Positions 9,219 to 19,059 are shown, numbered from the stretch's first letter. The stretch: 64,000 bases of DNA from G965230065 sp965230065 (GCA_965230065.1 OZ245942.1:992001-1056000); one strand, 5' to 3'. Numbers and translations: made by a program. Notes: generated from the letters alone by a model not told the origin.

Positions 9219-10490
9219 TCATTTTTCGGGATAAACCGCTTGCACAGGCTGATCACTTTTATCCTTATGATCTGCTCCCTCTGTCAGCCATTCCAGGTTA
9301 AATTTTGCCAGGGTAAGCACTGCTGTTTTAAAGTGGTTGTCTCCCATCCCTCCTTTTTCGTACAGGCAGAGTATTGATCCATCGGGTAAAACCGTCAGAT
9401 CACTATAACCACTAATGCCCGGCTCCAGTACTTTCTTCACCGGCCACGTCAGTCCTTCGTCATAGCTCATGCGCAGGGTGAGGTTTTCTCTTCTTCGGTT
9501 AGGTGCTGAATAGTCAAAATGACTTTTACCGGAGGTCCAGGGGTTCATGCGACTGTCCGGATTTACAAACAGTATCCGGTTTTTACTTTGTTCGGGCTTT
9601 TGGCTTACTCTGATCATACTTCCAAAGCATATGGGCTCGAAAAAAGCATCCATATATTCCGGAGGTGTCCAATCGGTTGCCCCATCCTTGCTATAGGAAA
9701 CCAACCGCCGATAGTTAGGTGATTCATTCCTGATATTAAACATCACCCGCCCATCTGCTAATTGTACACAGGAAGTCTCATTTGGCACCACTACAGAATC
9801 TGAGTTCCAGGCTACCACCTCACCGGCATGCCAGGTAGCGCCATGATCATCGCTATACACCGAAACTACAATGGAAGGACGGTGTCCCCGGTGGTTGGGA
9901 CCAAACTCTTTGGCACCACCATCTGATAGCCAAAAAGGCACCACCAGCCGCCCGTTTTTCAATTGTATGCCATGGCCCGGTCCGGGTGCCATCACCACCC
10001 ATGGATATACCTCCTTAAATTTTTCAACCACTGCTGTAATTTCCACTGGCTCCGAAAATGAGATACCATCGTCGGTTGACTTCATGTAATACAGCTTTTC
10101 GTAGTTTGACTGAAACAGGAAGTGAAGGTCGCTGGTAACATAATCCACAATACCCATCGGATTATCTGTGGGCAATTCCCCTTTGTCGGCAATGATATAC
10201 ATTTCAGACCAGGTAGCACCCCCATCCTCACTGCGCCGGGCAGCCACATCTATTTCATCCCAATCGCCTCCCTGCCCTTTCCGGGCAGCACAATACGCCA
10301 AAACAGTTCCCTTTGCAGTTACTACCATTCCCGGTATACGGTAGGTATAGTAACCATCTTCTCCTGCTGTAAATAAATCCACCTTCTCAATCTGAGCGGT
10401 TGACTTTGTCATTATCAGTATACTCGTACAGGCTGTAAGAAGCACGTATTTGGCATTCCATAAAGCATGAATGCAAATGGTGAATTTCAT
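9219..10490 (-). CDS. GH33-like exo-alpha-sialidase
   Basis: A sialidase of 423 residues with an N-terminal export signal. LTAC at 18-21 could be a lipobox, or cleavage may occur later near STAQ (residues 30-33). YTYRIPGM places the triad Arg at residue 51. Asp-boxes SEDGGATW, SDDHGATW and SYDEGLTW are visible. EPICFGSMIR and GYSDLTVLPDG with LCLYEKG carry the remaining Arg, the catalytic Tyr and Glu. It is the third sialidase of the PUL with the full GH33 pattern. Three intact paralogues in one locus suggests they differ in linkage or in the sugar removed. The product is predicted to be extracytoplasmic. Confidence 0.88.
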   Translation of the reverse strand: MKFTICIHALWNAKYVLLTACTSILIMTKSTAQIEKVDLFTAGEDGYYTYRIPGMVVTAKGTVLAYCAARKGQGGDWDEIDVAARRSEDGGATWSEMYIIADKGELPTDNPMGIVDYVTSDLHFLFQSNYEKLYYMKSTDDGISFSEPVEITAVVEKFKEVYPWVVMAPGPGHGIQLKNGRLVVPFWLSDGGAKEFGPNHRGHRPSIVVSVYSDDHGATWHAGEVVAWNSDSVVVPNETSCVQLADGRVMFNIRNESPNYRRLVSYSKDGATDWTPPEYMDAFFEPICFGSMIRVSQKPEQSKNRILFVNPDSRMNPWTSGKSHFDYSAPNRRRENLTLRMSYDEGLTWPVKKVLEPGISGYSDLTVLPDGSILCLYEKGGMGDNHFKTAVLTLAKFNLEWLTEGADHKDKSDQPVQAVYPEK

Positions 10491-10620
10491 AATAAAGCGT
10501 TTATTGAATTGTGAAATTTGTTGTTGCGTAAACGATCTATGTTGTTTTACTTAATAAAGCTTTGTAAAACACTATCCAATAATCAGGATGAAGCGTACCA
10601 AACTTATCAGTAAATGATCA

Positions 10621-11838
10621 TTAATCTGCCCACTGTATTTTGGCGACCTGAATTTGTGTCGTTCTATCCGGAGCATTCGAATTTTTAGGCGCAATACCTA
10701 CTGTTACCCATGTTTCACTATCATTGATATGGGTGACTCCAAAATTCCCCACATCACCTCCATCAGAAGGAATTGGCATTAATACCCTTTCTGTATTTTT
10801 TAGAACACATAATTTTTCGGGGTCGACCTGCGCTATGAATAACGGTGCCCTGTGCCTGAAAATATGATCGTTATTTGCGCCTTTTCTGGTGTAAACCAAA
10901 AACACTCCTTTGGGATTTGATATCCAATGCTGTTGGGTATTGTAACTTCCCAACCATTCGCCATCGTCAAACTTCCATTCTTTCATCGGTCCAAAATCTA
11001 AGCCATTGGCGCTTTTTGCCACATAAGCACTCTTGTCTCCGCGCATGGTGAGAAAATAGTTTCCTTCATAATAAGCCAGTGAAGGTTCGTACAGCCCCCT
11101 GCCTTCCGGAACTGTAAATGTGCTGCCATGTTTGATGTATTTCAGTTTCTTTCCGTCATAAGCACATAAAATAACGGTTGATACATATTGCTTTCCTTTT
11201 AAATAACGTATCGGTAAAAGCACATTCCCGTTGGGAAGATCAACCCGTTGGGTACATCCTGCATTTACACCATAAAATGCATCTCCATTATTAAGTTTGT
11301 GCGGTAATTCCACTGCTTTTAACCCTGACCATTCTTTTTTCGAAGGATCATAAACTGCATAAGCAACTTCCTGTAGTTCTTCAATATCCAGCCGTTTATT
11401 TGTGCTTTCATTCCCTTTTACATAATCAGCATCAGTGGCGTAAAAGAAAAATGATTTGCCTGTACAAAGCACCGTTTTACTTTTTCTGTGCCAGTCGGGA
11501 GTTACATCTCCAATGGATTTCACCAGAGTGTCATTTACCTTTCTTTGTACTAAACTTCCTATGATTTGGGGGACACTCCAATGGAACCTTTCCGGTTCAT
11601 TTTCCAGGAAATAAAGATCTCCATAAGCATGTGTTCCATAGCCGTATATGGACATGGTTATGAATGCCTTCTGATTGTATTCGGAAGGTAATACTACTGC
11701 CCTTGCTTGCAAAAAAAGCTGGTCGGAAGATGTAAAAACAGTTTCCAGTTTTACCTCATAAGGAACATTTATCTGCTGCGCAGATATATTATTTAAGCCC
11801 CTAAAAGTTATGATTGCAAGCAATAAATAATATCTCAT
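10621..11838 (-). CDS. Secreted beta-propeller, sialidase-like (divergent)
   Basis: The frame extends up to 11931, but the signal peptide (MRYYLLLAIITF, ending ISAQQ) begins at an internal ATG at 11838, so that start is preferred; the product is then 405 residues. The sequence reads as a propeller (repeated blade-like segments such as YEPSLAYYEGNYFLTMRGD), similar in style to sialidase-superfamily and GH43-like propellers. The Asp-boxes are degenerate and the YRIP and YS-L catalytic motifs are absent. It is the first enzyme-like gene after susD. A binding role or a non-GH33 glycosidase are both possible. Family placement is tentative. Confidence 0.62.
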   Translation of the reverse strand: MRYYLLLAIITFRGLNNISAQQINVPYEVKLETVFTSSDQLFLQARAVVLPSEYNQKAFITMSIYGYGTHAYGDLYFLENEPERFHWSVPQIIGSLVQRKVNDTLVKSIGDVTPDWHRKSKTVLCTGKSFFFYATDADYVKGNESTNKRLDIEELQEVAYAVYDPSKKEWSGLKAVELPHKLNNGDAFYGVNAGCTQRVDLPNGNVLLPIRYLKGKQYVSTVILCAYDGKKLKYIKHGSTFTVPEGRGLYEPSLAYYEGNYFLTMRGDKSAYVAKSANGLDFGPMKEWKFDDGEWLGSYNTQQHWISNPKGVFLVYTRKGANNDHIFRHRAPLFIAQVDPEKLCVLKNTERVLMPIPSDGGDVGNFGVTHINDSETWVTVGIAPKNSNAPDRTTQIQVAKIQWAD

Positions 11839-11984
11839 AGTATCTACTTTCTGATGGTGAATGACACATAGGGCATGATAAGATTTATCAGGCAGCAACG
11901 GTGAATCCAACCGTTGCCGTCTGATATTCATTTTCTCATTTACAAATTATTATTGATGAAAATACGTTCGATCGTATATAAAGG

Positions 11985-13451
11985 TCAATACCCTGCTGTC
12001 TGATCCACTTTTGGATTCAGGGCAATTACATTCTGGCTTACTGGCCAGTAGAGTGGCGTGTTTTTCCCCACCAAATTAGGCACAAACTGATAGATGTCAA
12101 TGGTACCATCAGCATGAAACCTCCTCAAATCCCACCATCTTTTCAACTCCAGGAATAATTCTCGGGCTCTTTCATCCAGAATAGCCCGGTTGACAGAGGT
12201 TTGATCCATAGCACCGGTGTAATCACCAATTTTAGCCCGGTTGCGCACCTCATTCAAAGCTTCCAATGCGCTCGGTATATCATTTTTTGCGGCATAAGCT
12301 TCGGCTCGCAATAAGAGCATGTCTGCCCAACGGTATACTACCATATCGTCTGTATATTGGCGTATGCCATCAAATATTTCTCCCCTAAACTTATTTTGAG
12401 ACCAGCCCACCGTATCCGGCTCAGTGTTAGCATCCTCCCCGTCGGCGATGTACATGGGGACAGCAGTAACATTTTTCCGAATGTCATTCGGATTGGTAAA
12501 CAGGTCCCTGATTCTTTGACTGGGTGCATAATTATGTCGTGCATCAAATGAACTGGTAGTGGGTACCCAGGGGCTGAGTTCAATATTCAAATTCACATCT
12601 CTGGGTGTAGTGCGGCTTGCATAATGCCTGGCCGCTTCATCCCTGCTGTTGTAAATGGAGAAAATAATCTCAGTATTTTTGCGATTGGATGCATCAAAGA
12701 TGGAGGCAAAATCATCCTGCACCAAACTTACACCTGCACTCTCTATCTGGGCAATGGCCGCCAGGGCTGCATCAAAATCAGTAGCCCCACCACCCAGGAC
12801 TTTTCCGCTCCACATTTTCACATCTGCCTGCAGGGCATAAGCCGCAGGTTTTGAAGCATAATTTTTATCCCTGAAACCATCATTTGGAAAGAGAGAGATG
12901 GCTTCATCCAGGTCCGCATTGATCTGTGCCATCACCTGAGCCACAGGCGTTCTGCTGATTACTTCCTCATCCGCGGAGCTGATCGGCTCCAGTATCAATG
13001 GCACATCTCCCCAAATTTTAGTCATGTAGAAATAATAATAGGCACGCAGAAACAGGGCTTCAGCCTTGGTTTGTGCCCTCACTGCCTCTGTACTAAAAGA
13101 AAGATCGTCTACCTGAGAAAGCAGAAAGTTAATATTGAACAATGCACTATAAAATTCCAGCCAATTGGGACCATTGCCCTCATTCAGATTTTGTGCCCAG
13201 GCATCGGATACCGTTCCGATAACGCCTACATCAAATGCTTCGCTCCGGTCGGTAGCAAATACCGTTTCATTCATGTCTTCCTTAAAGTCCCGATAAGAGC
13301 CGATCAGGAGTGCCCGGGCTTCTTCTCCAGTAGCCGGAAAATCCCCGGCTACAATTTCTGACTTGATCTCTACTTCTAAGGTATCCTCACAACCTACAAG
13401 GAAAAATATCAGTAAGGTCAGGTATATAAATTGATAATGTATCTTTTTCAT
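11985..13451 (-). CDS. SusD/RagB-like glycan-binding lipoprotein
   Basis: An outer-membrane lipoprotein of 488 residues that captures glycan at the cell surface and covers its SusC partner. A lipobox (LVGC, Cys21) follows a hydrophobic signal. The N-terminal half has the tetratricopeptide-like helical segments of the family (EALFLRAYYYFYM, a hallmark segment). The C-terminal region has WADMLLLRAEAYA and the closing RARELFLELKRWWDLRRF-type segment. It lies 24 bases after the susC gene on the same strand, the standard arrangement. The ligand is probably the sulfated, acidic-sugar-bearing glycan processed by the downstream enzymes. Assignment is firm. Confidence 0.95.
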   Translation of the reverse strand: MKKIHYQFIYLTLLIFFLVGCEDTLEVEIKSEIVAGDFPATGEEARALLIGSYRDFKEDMNETVFATDRSEAFDVGVIGTVSDAWAQNLNEGNGPNWLEFYSALFNINFLLSQVDDLSFSTEAVRAQTKAEALFLRAYYYFYMTKIWGDVPLILEPISSADEEVISRTPVAQVMAQINADLDEAISLFPNDGFRDKNYASKPAAYALQADVKMWSGKVLGGGATDFDAALAAIAQIESAGVSLVQDDFASIFDASNRKNTEIIFSIYNSRDEAARHYASRTTPRDVNLNIELSPWVPTTSSFDARHNYAPSQRIRDLFTNPNDIRKNVTAVPMYIADGEDANTEPDTVGWSQNKFRGEIFDGIRQYTDDMVVYRWADMLLLRAEAYAAKNDIPSALEALNEVRNRAKIGDYTGAMDQTSVNRAILDERARELFLELKRWWDLRRFHADGTIDIYQFVPNLVGKNTPLYWPVSQNVIALNPKVDQTAGY

Positions 13452-13475
13452 TATTTTTTAGTTTTATGATTGGAC

Positions 13476-16400
13476 TTAGAATCCGGCAGTAAGCCTGATA
13501 CGAAACTGTAGGGGTCTCGGATAAATACCCTCATCTATGCCATCGTAATGCTCGGGTGTTAATCCGTCGTACCCTGTGATGTATCCCAGATTGTATACCT
13601 CAAAGCTCAGTCGGGTATCTGACAAACCAGCTTTACCTACCCACTCTGTTGGAAGGTTGTAAGCCAATGAAACTTCCCTGAAAGCCAGCCAGTCGCCATT
13701 ATGATAGTAAAAAGTTTGATCTGCCCCATTGCCCGAACCATTGCTGATTCCACTATTTGAAGTATTATGCAATGTCCTGAAATGGTTTCTTGGACCATTG
13801 TCGAAGTCGGAGGCGATATCATATCTGGGCATGGCAGCCTGGTCTCCTTCTTCTTCCCACATGCCTCCATCCAGTACATCGGTAAGCGCCATTACATTAT
13901 TTCTTGCATTACCGTTGGAACGGGATCTCCATCCATTGCTAATCTTGTGTCCCATGGCCCAATCCATTACTATGCGCATTGATAGCCGCTTATAGCTTAG
14001 GGTATTGGACCACCCTCCTCTTTTATCAGGGTCAACATAGCCTACAAAAACGAGATCCCTTACATCAATAATATTATCGCCATTGGTGTCTCTCCAAATA
14101 GCATCTCCTCCATTCTTTTGCCCACCGTATAAAGTCCTGTACCCGCCTGACATGAGCAGGTCATCAGGAGCTTCTGCGGCTTCGGCATCGGTAGCATATA
14201 CGCCCATATAATCAAAAGCCCAAAGTCCGTTGGGCCTTTCGCCTTCGGCCAAACCACCTACTTTCACTTCATTGCCATTTTCGTCCCACACAATGCCTCC
14301 ACCTATCCTGTTTCTATCATTCTCATTTTCCGGTAGATCAGTAATAGTTTGTTTATTGAAGGCAAAATTAAAGTTGACATCCCAGGTAAAGTTTCCTGAC
14401 TGCACGGCGGTACCTCCTATTTCTACTTCAATACCGCTGTTTTTCAACGTACCAAAATTACTTCTGATAAATTCAAAACCTGTTTGTGCAGGTAATGGCC
14501 TGTCTATCAGCCGGTCAGCAGTGAGTTTATTATAATAATCTACCAAGAGGTTGATGCGGTTGTTAAACAATCCAATGTCCAGACCAATATCTGTAGTAGA
14601 AGTGGTTTCCCATCGCAAATCAAAATTGGGCAAGCGGCTTGCTCTCACACCTCCTGTGAGTTGGTAAGAGGTAGGACTAAACAATCCTCTTGTATCAGAA
14701 ATATTCAGATTATCGTTTCCAGCCTGCCCCCAACTAGCCCTCAATTTCAGCCTGCTTATTTGATCAATGGTCCAGAATGCTTCCTGATGAATGTTCCACC
14801 CTGCTGATACTGCCGGGAAAAGTCCCCATTGATTATTCTCGGCAAACCGTGACGAACCATCGTATCGAAGGCTGAATCCAAATAAGTACTTTGCATCAAA
14901 GTTATAATTCAATCGCCCAAAGAAACTCATCAACTTTCCTTCAGCATAGGTAGAGGTTGCTCTTTCTCTTTCAGTTTCAGAGGCATTCAGGGTTGAGATC
15001 AGATCGGTGGGTGCATTGGCTCCATCCCCTCTGAATTCTTCTTCTACGTCCCGCACATATTGGGTCCCTAATAATGCATTGATATTATGTTTGTCACCCA
15101 GGGTTTTATCATAAGTTAAAAGAGCATCTAACATCACCTGATTAAAAGTATTGTTATCTCGCCGCATATTCCTGCTACTAATTTCAGGGGAAGCTCTTTC
15201 AAACTGATCCAGTATATACTCTTTTCTGTAAACAGATGCATTAGATTTTAAAGATAAGCCTTCAATAATTTCATAGTCGAAGCCCACCCTAAAGCTGGTT
15301 CTGTAATTTCTGTAAGAATCATCCTGATAATAGAGTTCATGTTCTATATTTCGGGGCGACCCTGTACTCTCTCCTAAAGCCGGGGTGCCATCGTCGTTCC
15401 ATATCCGATAGGAGTGGGGTAATCTTGACGATCGGTTAATGGTGTTGTTATCACTTCGTGGTTGTTCAATATTATCAAATTGGTAATTAAACCCTGCTTG
15501 TACCTTGAAGTTATGACGTACATTATAAACACCATTGGCAAGCACAGTAAACCGGTCTGAAGCTGTTCCTTTTACTGTACCTTCCTGCCCCAGGTAGCCC
15601 ACGCTCACGTTGTAATTTCCGTTTTCACCTCCCCCAGAAGCACCTACATTCAGGTCATGAGAAAAACCCGTCTGAAACTGATGATCTTCATCGTAATTGT
15701 TGTCCTTAAATAGGATGGTTCTACCCGTTACGGGATCTTCCATGGTCTGATACCCCTGCTGATTGATCAAACCATCCACATAAGATTGCCCCTCAATGGC
15801 CGCCACATCATCTAAAAATACTGTCGTAACCCTTTCAAACCCGTATTCCCCGGGTTCGGAGATCACCTGTGTAGAGTAACCGAACTTGGTATCGTTCAAT
15901 CGTTCGCCCGGGGTTCCCAGGTTAATGCCTTTTTGGGCGGCAATCCTGGAAACCCTGATATAATCCTCAGCACTTGCCCAGGGATAATGCCTGACCTGTT
16001 CGTCAATACCATAAGCATATTGCACCTGTATGCGGCTGCCTTTGGCCCCTTTTCCCGATTTGGTGTTGATCAGAATTACACCATTGGCAGCCCTGGCTCC
16101 ATAGATTGCCGCCGAAGCAGCATCTTTGAGCACTTCAATAGACTCAATATCATTAGGATTGATACCTACCATATCTTCCCTGAAAACTCCATCGATTACA
16201 AAAAGTGGTTCATTGGCATCGTCTTTAGGGTTGGGAGTGGTTCCTCCCCGGATATACACATCGGCTCCCTCACCCGGTTGCCCTGAGCCAATATTTACGC
16301 TCAACCCTGCTGCTTTTCCCTGCAATGCCTGCACAGGGTTTACTGAGGGATTGTTTTGAATTTCCGCTCCATTTACCTTTGAAATAGCAGAAGTGAGCAC

Positions 16401-17162
16401 TTCCCTGGATTGCTCGCCATATCCGACCACTACAATTTCAGATAAAGCTTTGATGTCAGGTGCCAGTTGCAGATTGATCACACTTTGGTTACCTATCGCA
16501 ACTTCCTGGGTAGTATAGCCTACGGAAGAAAACACCAGGATTTCTGCATCATCTGCTACGGTAAGCCGGTAATTACCATTCACATCGGTAACGGTGCCAA
16601 TAGTAGTGTTTTTTACAACAATGTTTACACCAGGCAAGGGTTCCTGGTCTTCACCAGTAACTATGCCAGAGATTGTTTTTTCAACCAATGCCCCCGCACT
16701 ATTTTTTTGCTGTACAGACAGGCGCGAAAAGCTGTCGCCTGTTGAATACAGTCTACCATATCCGACAGGTTTTTTTTCTACTTTCCGGATGTCCTGCTTT
16801 TTCTCCTCCGATTTCTGGATCACATAGTAGCGGTCGTTTATTTTTTTGTACTGCAATTGTAGGGGAGCCAGCAGGGATGTGAGTGTAGTTTCCAGATTTT
16901 TATCAGTAATCTGGTCAGAAGGGACAAATTTGTCCACCATCAAGCGGTCGTCAAAAGCGAATTCAACCTTGAATTCCGACTCCAGTTTGGTAAGCATCTG
17001 CTTTAAGGAAACTTTGTCGGCTTGCCGGGGGTGGTTATGCCACCGCTGGTTGGAAGCTAGTTCCTGCCCAAAAAGTACAGGCTGGATCATGAGAAAGATA
17101 GCCAGCAGGCAAAATATCCTTTGCAGGAATAAATTACCCGATTTTTGTAAGTTGTTCATCAT
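13476..17162 (-). CDS. SusC/RagA TonB-dependent receptor with STN domain
   Basis: An outer-membrane TonB-dependent transporter of 1228 residues. After a signal peptide (to about residue 33) come an STN (secretin/TonB short N-terminal) domain at about 48-116, a carboxypeptidase-regulatory-like domain at about 163-235 (GIVTGEDQEPLPGVNIVV), a plug at about 250-370 (IRGGTTPN, PLFVIDGV) and a long C-terminal barrel. The STN domain is the signalling module that contacts a FecR anti-sigma factor, and fecR plus a sigma factor gene lie just upstream. This supports cis regulation: glycan binding releases the sigma factor, which transcribes the locus. It forms the import complex with the adjacent SusD. 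Confidence 0.96.
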   Translation of the reverse strand: MMNNLQKSGNLFLQRIFCLLAIFLMIQPVLFGQELASNQRWHNHPRQADKVSLKQMLTKLESEFKVEFAFDDRLMVDKFVPSDQITDKNLETTLTSLLAPLQLQYKKINDRYYVIQKSEEKKQDIRKVEKKPVGYGRLYSTGDSFSRLSVQQKNSAGALVEKTISGIVTGEDQEPLPGVNIVVKNTTIGTVTDVNGNYRLTVADDAEILVFSSVGYTTQEVAIGNQSVINLQLAPDIKALSEIVVVGYGEQSREVLTSAISKVNGAEIQNNPSVNPVQALQGKAAGLSVNIGSGQPGEGADVYIRGGTTPNPKDDANEPLFVIDGVFREDMVGINPNDIESIEVLKDAASAAIYGARAANGVILINTKSGKGAKGSRIQVQYAYGIDEQVRHYPWASAEDYIRVSRIAAQKGINLGTPGERLNDTKFGYSTQVISEPGEYGFERVTTVFLDDVAAIEGQSYVDGLINQQGYQTMEDPVTGRTILFKDNNYDEDHQFQTGFSHDLNVGASGGGENGNYNVSVGYLGQEGTVKGTASDRFTVLANGVYNVRHNFKVQAGFNYQFDNIEQPRSDNNTINRSSRLPHSYRIWNDDGTPALGESTGSPRNIEHELYYQDDSYRNYRTSFRVGFDYEIIEGLSLKSNASVYRKEYILDQFERASPEISSRNMRRDNNTFNQVMLDALLTYDKTLGDKHNINALLGTQYVRDVEEEFRGDGANAPTDLISTLNASETERERATSTYAEGKLMSFFGRLNYNFDAKYLFGFSLRYDGSSRFAENNQWGLFPAVSAGWNIHQEAFWTIDQISRLKLRASWGQAGNDNLNISDTRGLFSPTSYQLTGGVRASRLPNFDLRWETTSTTDIGLDIGLFNNRINLLVDYYNKLTADRLIDRPLPAQTGFEFIRSNFGTLKNSGIEVEIGGTAVQSGNFTWDVNFNFAFNKQTITDLPENENDRNRIGGGIVWDENGNEVKVGGLAEGERPNGLWAFDYMGVYATDAEAAEAPDDLLMSGGYRTLYGGQKNGGDAIWRDTNGDNIIDVRDLVFVGYVDPDKRGGWSNTLSYKRLSMRIVMDWAMGHKISNGWRSRSNGNARNNVMALTDVLDGGMWEEEGDQAAMPRYDIASDFDNGPRNHFRTLHNTSNSGISNGSGNGADQTFYYHNGDWLAFREVSLAYNLPTEWVGKAGLSDTRLSFEVYNLGYITGYDGLTPEHYDGIDEGIYPRPLQFRIRLTAGF

Positions 17163-17242
17163 AGTGTTACTTTTAAGGTTGCATTTTATTGATTACTCCT
17201 GGCAGCCGCAGTTCGTACCTGTTTTTAGCTGCCGGGATGTCT

Positions 17243-18223
17243 TTATTCACCGATCCTGATGGTATTGCCCTCCCTGGTTATTTGAAGATGAAACGATTCG
17301 GACAAAAGGGTCAGGAGCAAATCAATATCGTGAGTACTCACACTTCCGGTAAATACCATTTCATCACGGATCGCCTGCCCTTCGGTTATCACTTCAAAAC
17401 CATACTGATCTTCCAGTATTTGTAGCACTTCGGTAAGGGGAGTACCATCAAAAACCAGCTTATGATTGCGCCAGGCAGTATACACATCGGGGTCTACAGT
17501 TCTCTTGGTAAATACCGGGACTGTTTCAGATACTTCTACCAATTCGCCGGGAGCCATGATGAGCTCGTTGTTACGAAGACTGTTAACCAGTTTTACTTTT
17601 CCGGTATTAAGCACCACCTGGGTTCTTTCTTTACTTGTATTTACATTGAACTCGGTACCCAATACTTCTACCTGCAAATTATCGGTATGTACAATGAAAG
17701 GAACCGGTTTTTCTTTTTTCCTTACATGAAAATAACCTTCACCCTCCAGCCATATTTCGCGCACACTGTCAGTAAACTCATCTTCCACATAAGCAAGTTT
17801 TGAATTGGCATTTAAGGTTACCTCAGAGCTGTCAGGCAGTAAAATGTATTGGGTTTGATCAGCACCAGTGATATACACTGTTTTGTTGTTGGCCCAATTA
17901 AGATATAAAAAACCGCCGGCCAGCATCAGAAAACCCGCCAAAGCAGCCGCTGCGAGCCTTATATAATGAGGAATTTTTCTGGTTTTTTCGGGCGTATTTT
18001 GCTGAATTTCCGCACGGACTCCTGCAAGCATCCGGCCGGATGTTTCCGGGGCAGGCTGCCGGTTTTCGCGCAGTTGCTTCCGGGCATCCTCATCGATAAT
18101 GGCCTTTAACGCCATCGGTACATCTTCCGCCCGCAACAGTGCGATGATCTGGTTTTTCTCCTCTGCAGAACAGCGGTTTTCCAAATACTTTCTGAATAGT
18201 TCTTTTTTTTCCTGATTATTCAC
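17243..18223 (-). CDS. FecR-family anti-sigma factor
   Basis: An inner-membrane anti-sigma factor of 326 residues. The N-terminal part (about 1-80) should bind the ECF sigma factor in the cytoplasm. One membrane helix spans about 87-109. The periplasmic part has the FecR domain (about 115-210, with LPDSSEVTLNANSKL and GEGYFHV) and the C-terminal DUF4974-like segment (about 240-320, VFDGTPLTEVLQILEDQYGF), which meets the STN domain of the receptor. It lies between the sigma factor gene and susC, completing a trans-envelope switch. The call is firm. Confidence 0.95.
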   Translation of the reverse strand: MNNQEKKELFRKYLENRCSAEEKNQIIALLRAEDVPMALKAIIDEDARKQLRENRQPAPETSGRMLAGVRAEIQQNTPEKTRKIPHYIRLAAAALAGFLMLAGGFLYLNWANNKTVYITGADQTQYILLPDSSEVTLNANSKLAYVEDEFTDSVREIWLEGEGYFHVRKKEKPVPFIVHTDNLQVEVLGTEFNVNTSKERTQVVLNTGKVKLVNSLRNNELIMAPGELVEVSETVPVFTKRTVDPDVYTAWRNHKLVFDGTPLTEVLQILEDQYGFEVITEGQAIRDEMVFTGSVSTHDIDLLLTLLSESFHLQITREGNTIRIGE

Positions 18224-18328
18224 TTTTTCCGGGTTTATATTCTCTATACAAACAACCCGGGAAAAGTACCTGCTCTGTTATGAAGTTTTTTTTGGAAGGG
18301 TATGTATATAGTCCACAGTCAATTAGTC

Positions 18329-18364
18329 CATAGTCCACAGTTTTTCTATCGACTGTGGACTATG
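18329..18364. repeat. 13-bp inverted repeat between sigma and fecR genes
   Basis: CATAGTCCACAGT (18329-18341) and ACTGTGGACTATG (18352-18364) form a perfect 13-bp stem with a 10-base loop. A further direct copy of AGTCCACAGT sits at 18310-18319. It lies in the 173-bp gap between the ECF sigma and fecR genes. It may weaken transcription between the two genes or be a dispersed repeat. The pairing is seen directly; the function is inferred. Confidence 0.55.
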
Positions 18365-18396
18365 AACTCATTAACCGCCCAGCGGCCCGGTATGGA

Positions 18397-18990
18397 CTAA
18401 AAGAGAAACCAAAGCCCGGCCAGTAAAAAAAGACGCAACGTCATCCCGGCATATCCTTCAAAATATTTTTGAATGGATTTTTCGGCTTTGAAGATATGGT
18501 CCTGTACTGTTTTTTTAGATATGTTCAGGGATTGGGCCACTTCATCGTACTTTTTACCTTCGCGGCGACACATGGTAAAGATTATTTTTCTTTTGGGAGG
18601 CAATTGGGCAATGGCCTGGCTGGCAATGGCTTCGTAATCGGCCATAATGACTTCTTCTTCTGCGCTGTTGTGAGAGGGTGGAGCCAGGTAAAATATTTCC
18701 TGCCGTATACGCACCTCATTGGCAGCCCGTTTCAGGATGTTGATGATATGATTTTTGCCGATGCTGAAAAGATAGGCTTTGAAAGAAAAACCGGATTTCA
18801 GGCTTTTCCGGTTCTCCCAAATTTTCACAAATACATCCTGCACTGCATCTTCGGCCAGGCGTTCCGATTTTGCAAAACCCAGAATGTGGTAATAAAGTGG
18901 CCCATGATACTTTTCAAAAAGCTGTTCAAAAGCCCGCATGTTACCCTGGCTTAAGGCAGTGACTAACCCTATGTCATCATCCTTGTACAT
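18397..18990 (-). CDS. ECF sigma factor of the sialidase/sulfatase PUL
   Basis: A sigma-70 family ECF factor of 197 residues. Region 2 is at about 22-90 (FEQLFEKYHGPLYYHILG, AEDAVQDVFVKIW) and region 4 at about 125-180 (LPPKRKIIFTMCRREGKKY, then a helix-turn-helix with SLNISKKTVQDHI). The C terminus ends in a hydrophobic stretch (LRLFLLAGLWFLF), like the sigma factor at 74. It is followed by fecR and an STN-type susC gene, so it is the likely activator of the minus-strand locus. A -7-like box lies at 19052-19059. The assignment is firm; its target promoter is not identified. Confidence 0.94.
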   Translation of the reverse strand: MYKDDDIGLVTALSQGNMRAFEQLFEKYHGPLYYHILGFAKSERLAEDAVQDVFVKIWENRKSLKSGFSFKAYLFSIGKNHIINILKRAANEVRIRQEIFYLAPPSHNSAEEEVIMADYEAIASQAIAQLPPKRKIIFTMCRREGKKYDEVAQSLNISKKTVQDHIFKAEKSIQKYFEGYAGMTLRLFLLAGLWFLF

Positions 18991-19051
18991 GCGTTATTGA
19001 GTTTTTGGACTTTTTATCAGTTTATTTATGTAATTATGTATCACATATTTC

Positions 19052-19059
19052 CAAACATA
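19052..19059 (-). promoter_or_regulatory. Candidate -7 box for the PUL sigma factor gene
   Basis: On the minus strand this reads TATGTTTG, matching the Bacteroidota -7 consensus TAnnTTTG, about 60 bases upstream of the sigma factor start. No good TTG at the -33 position is seen (GTTAATT lies where it would be expected). The site is plausible but based on one box only. Confidence 0.4.

Noticed and set aside
18469..18954. 161-residue plus-strand frame over the PUL sigma factor gene
   Set aside because: The minus strand encodes a full ECF sigma factor with all regions, so this is a shadow.
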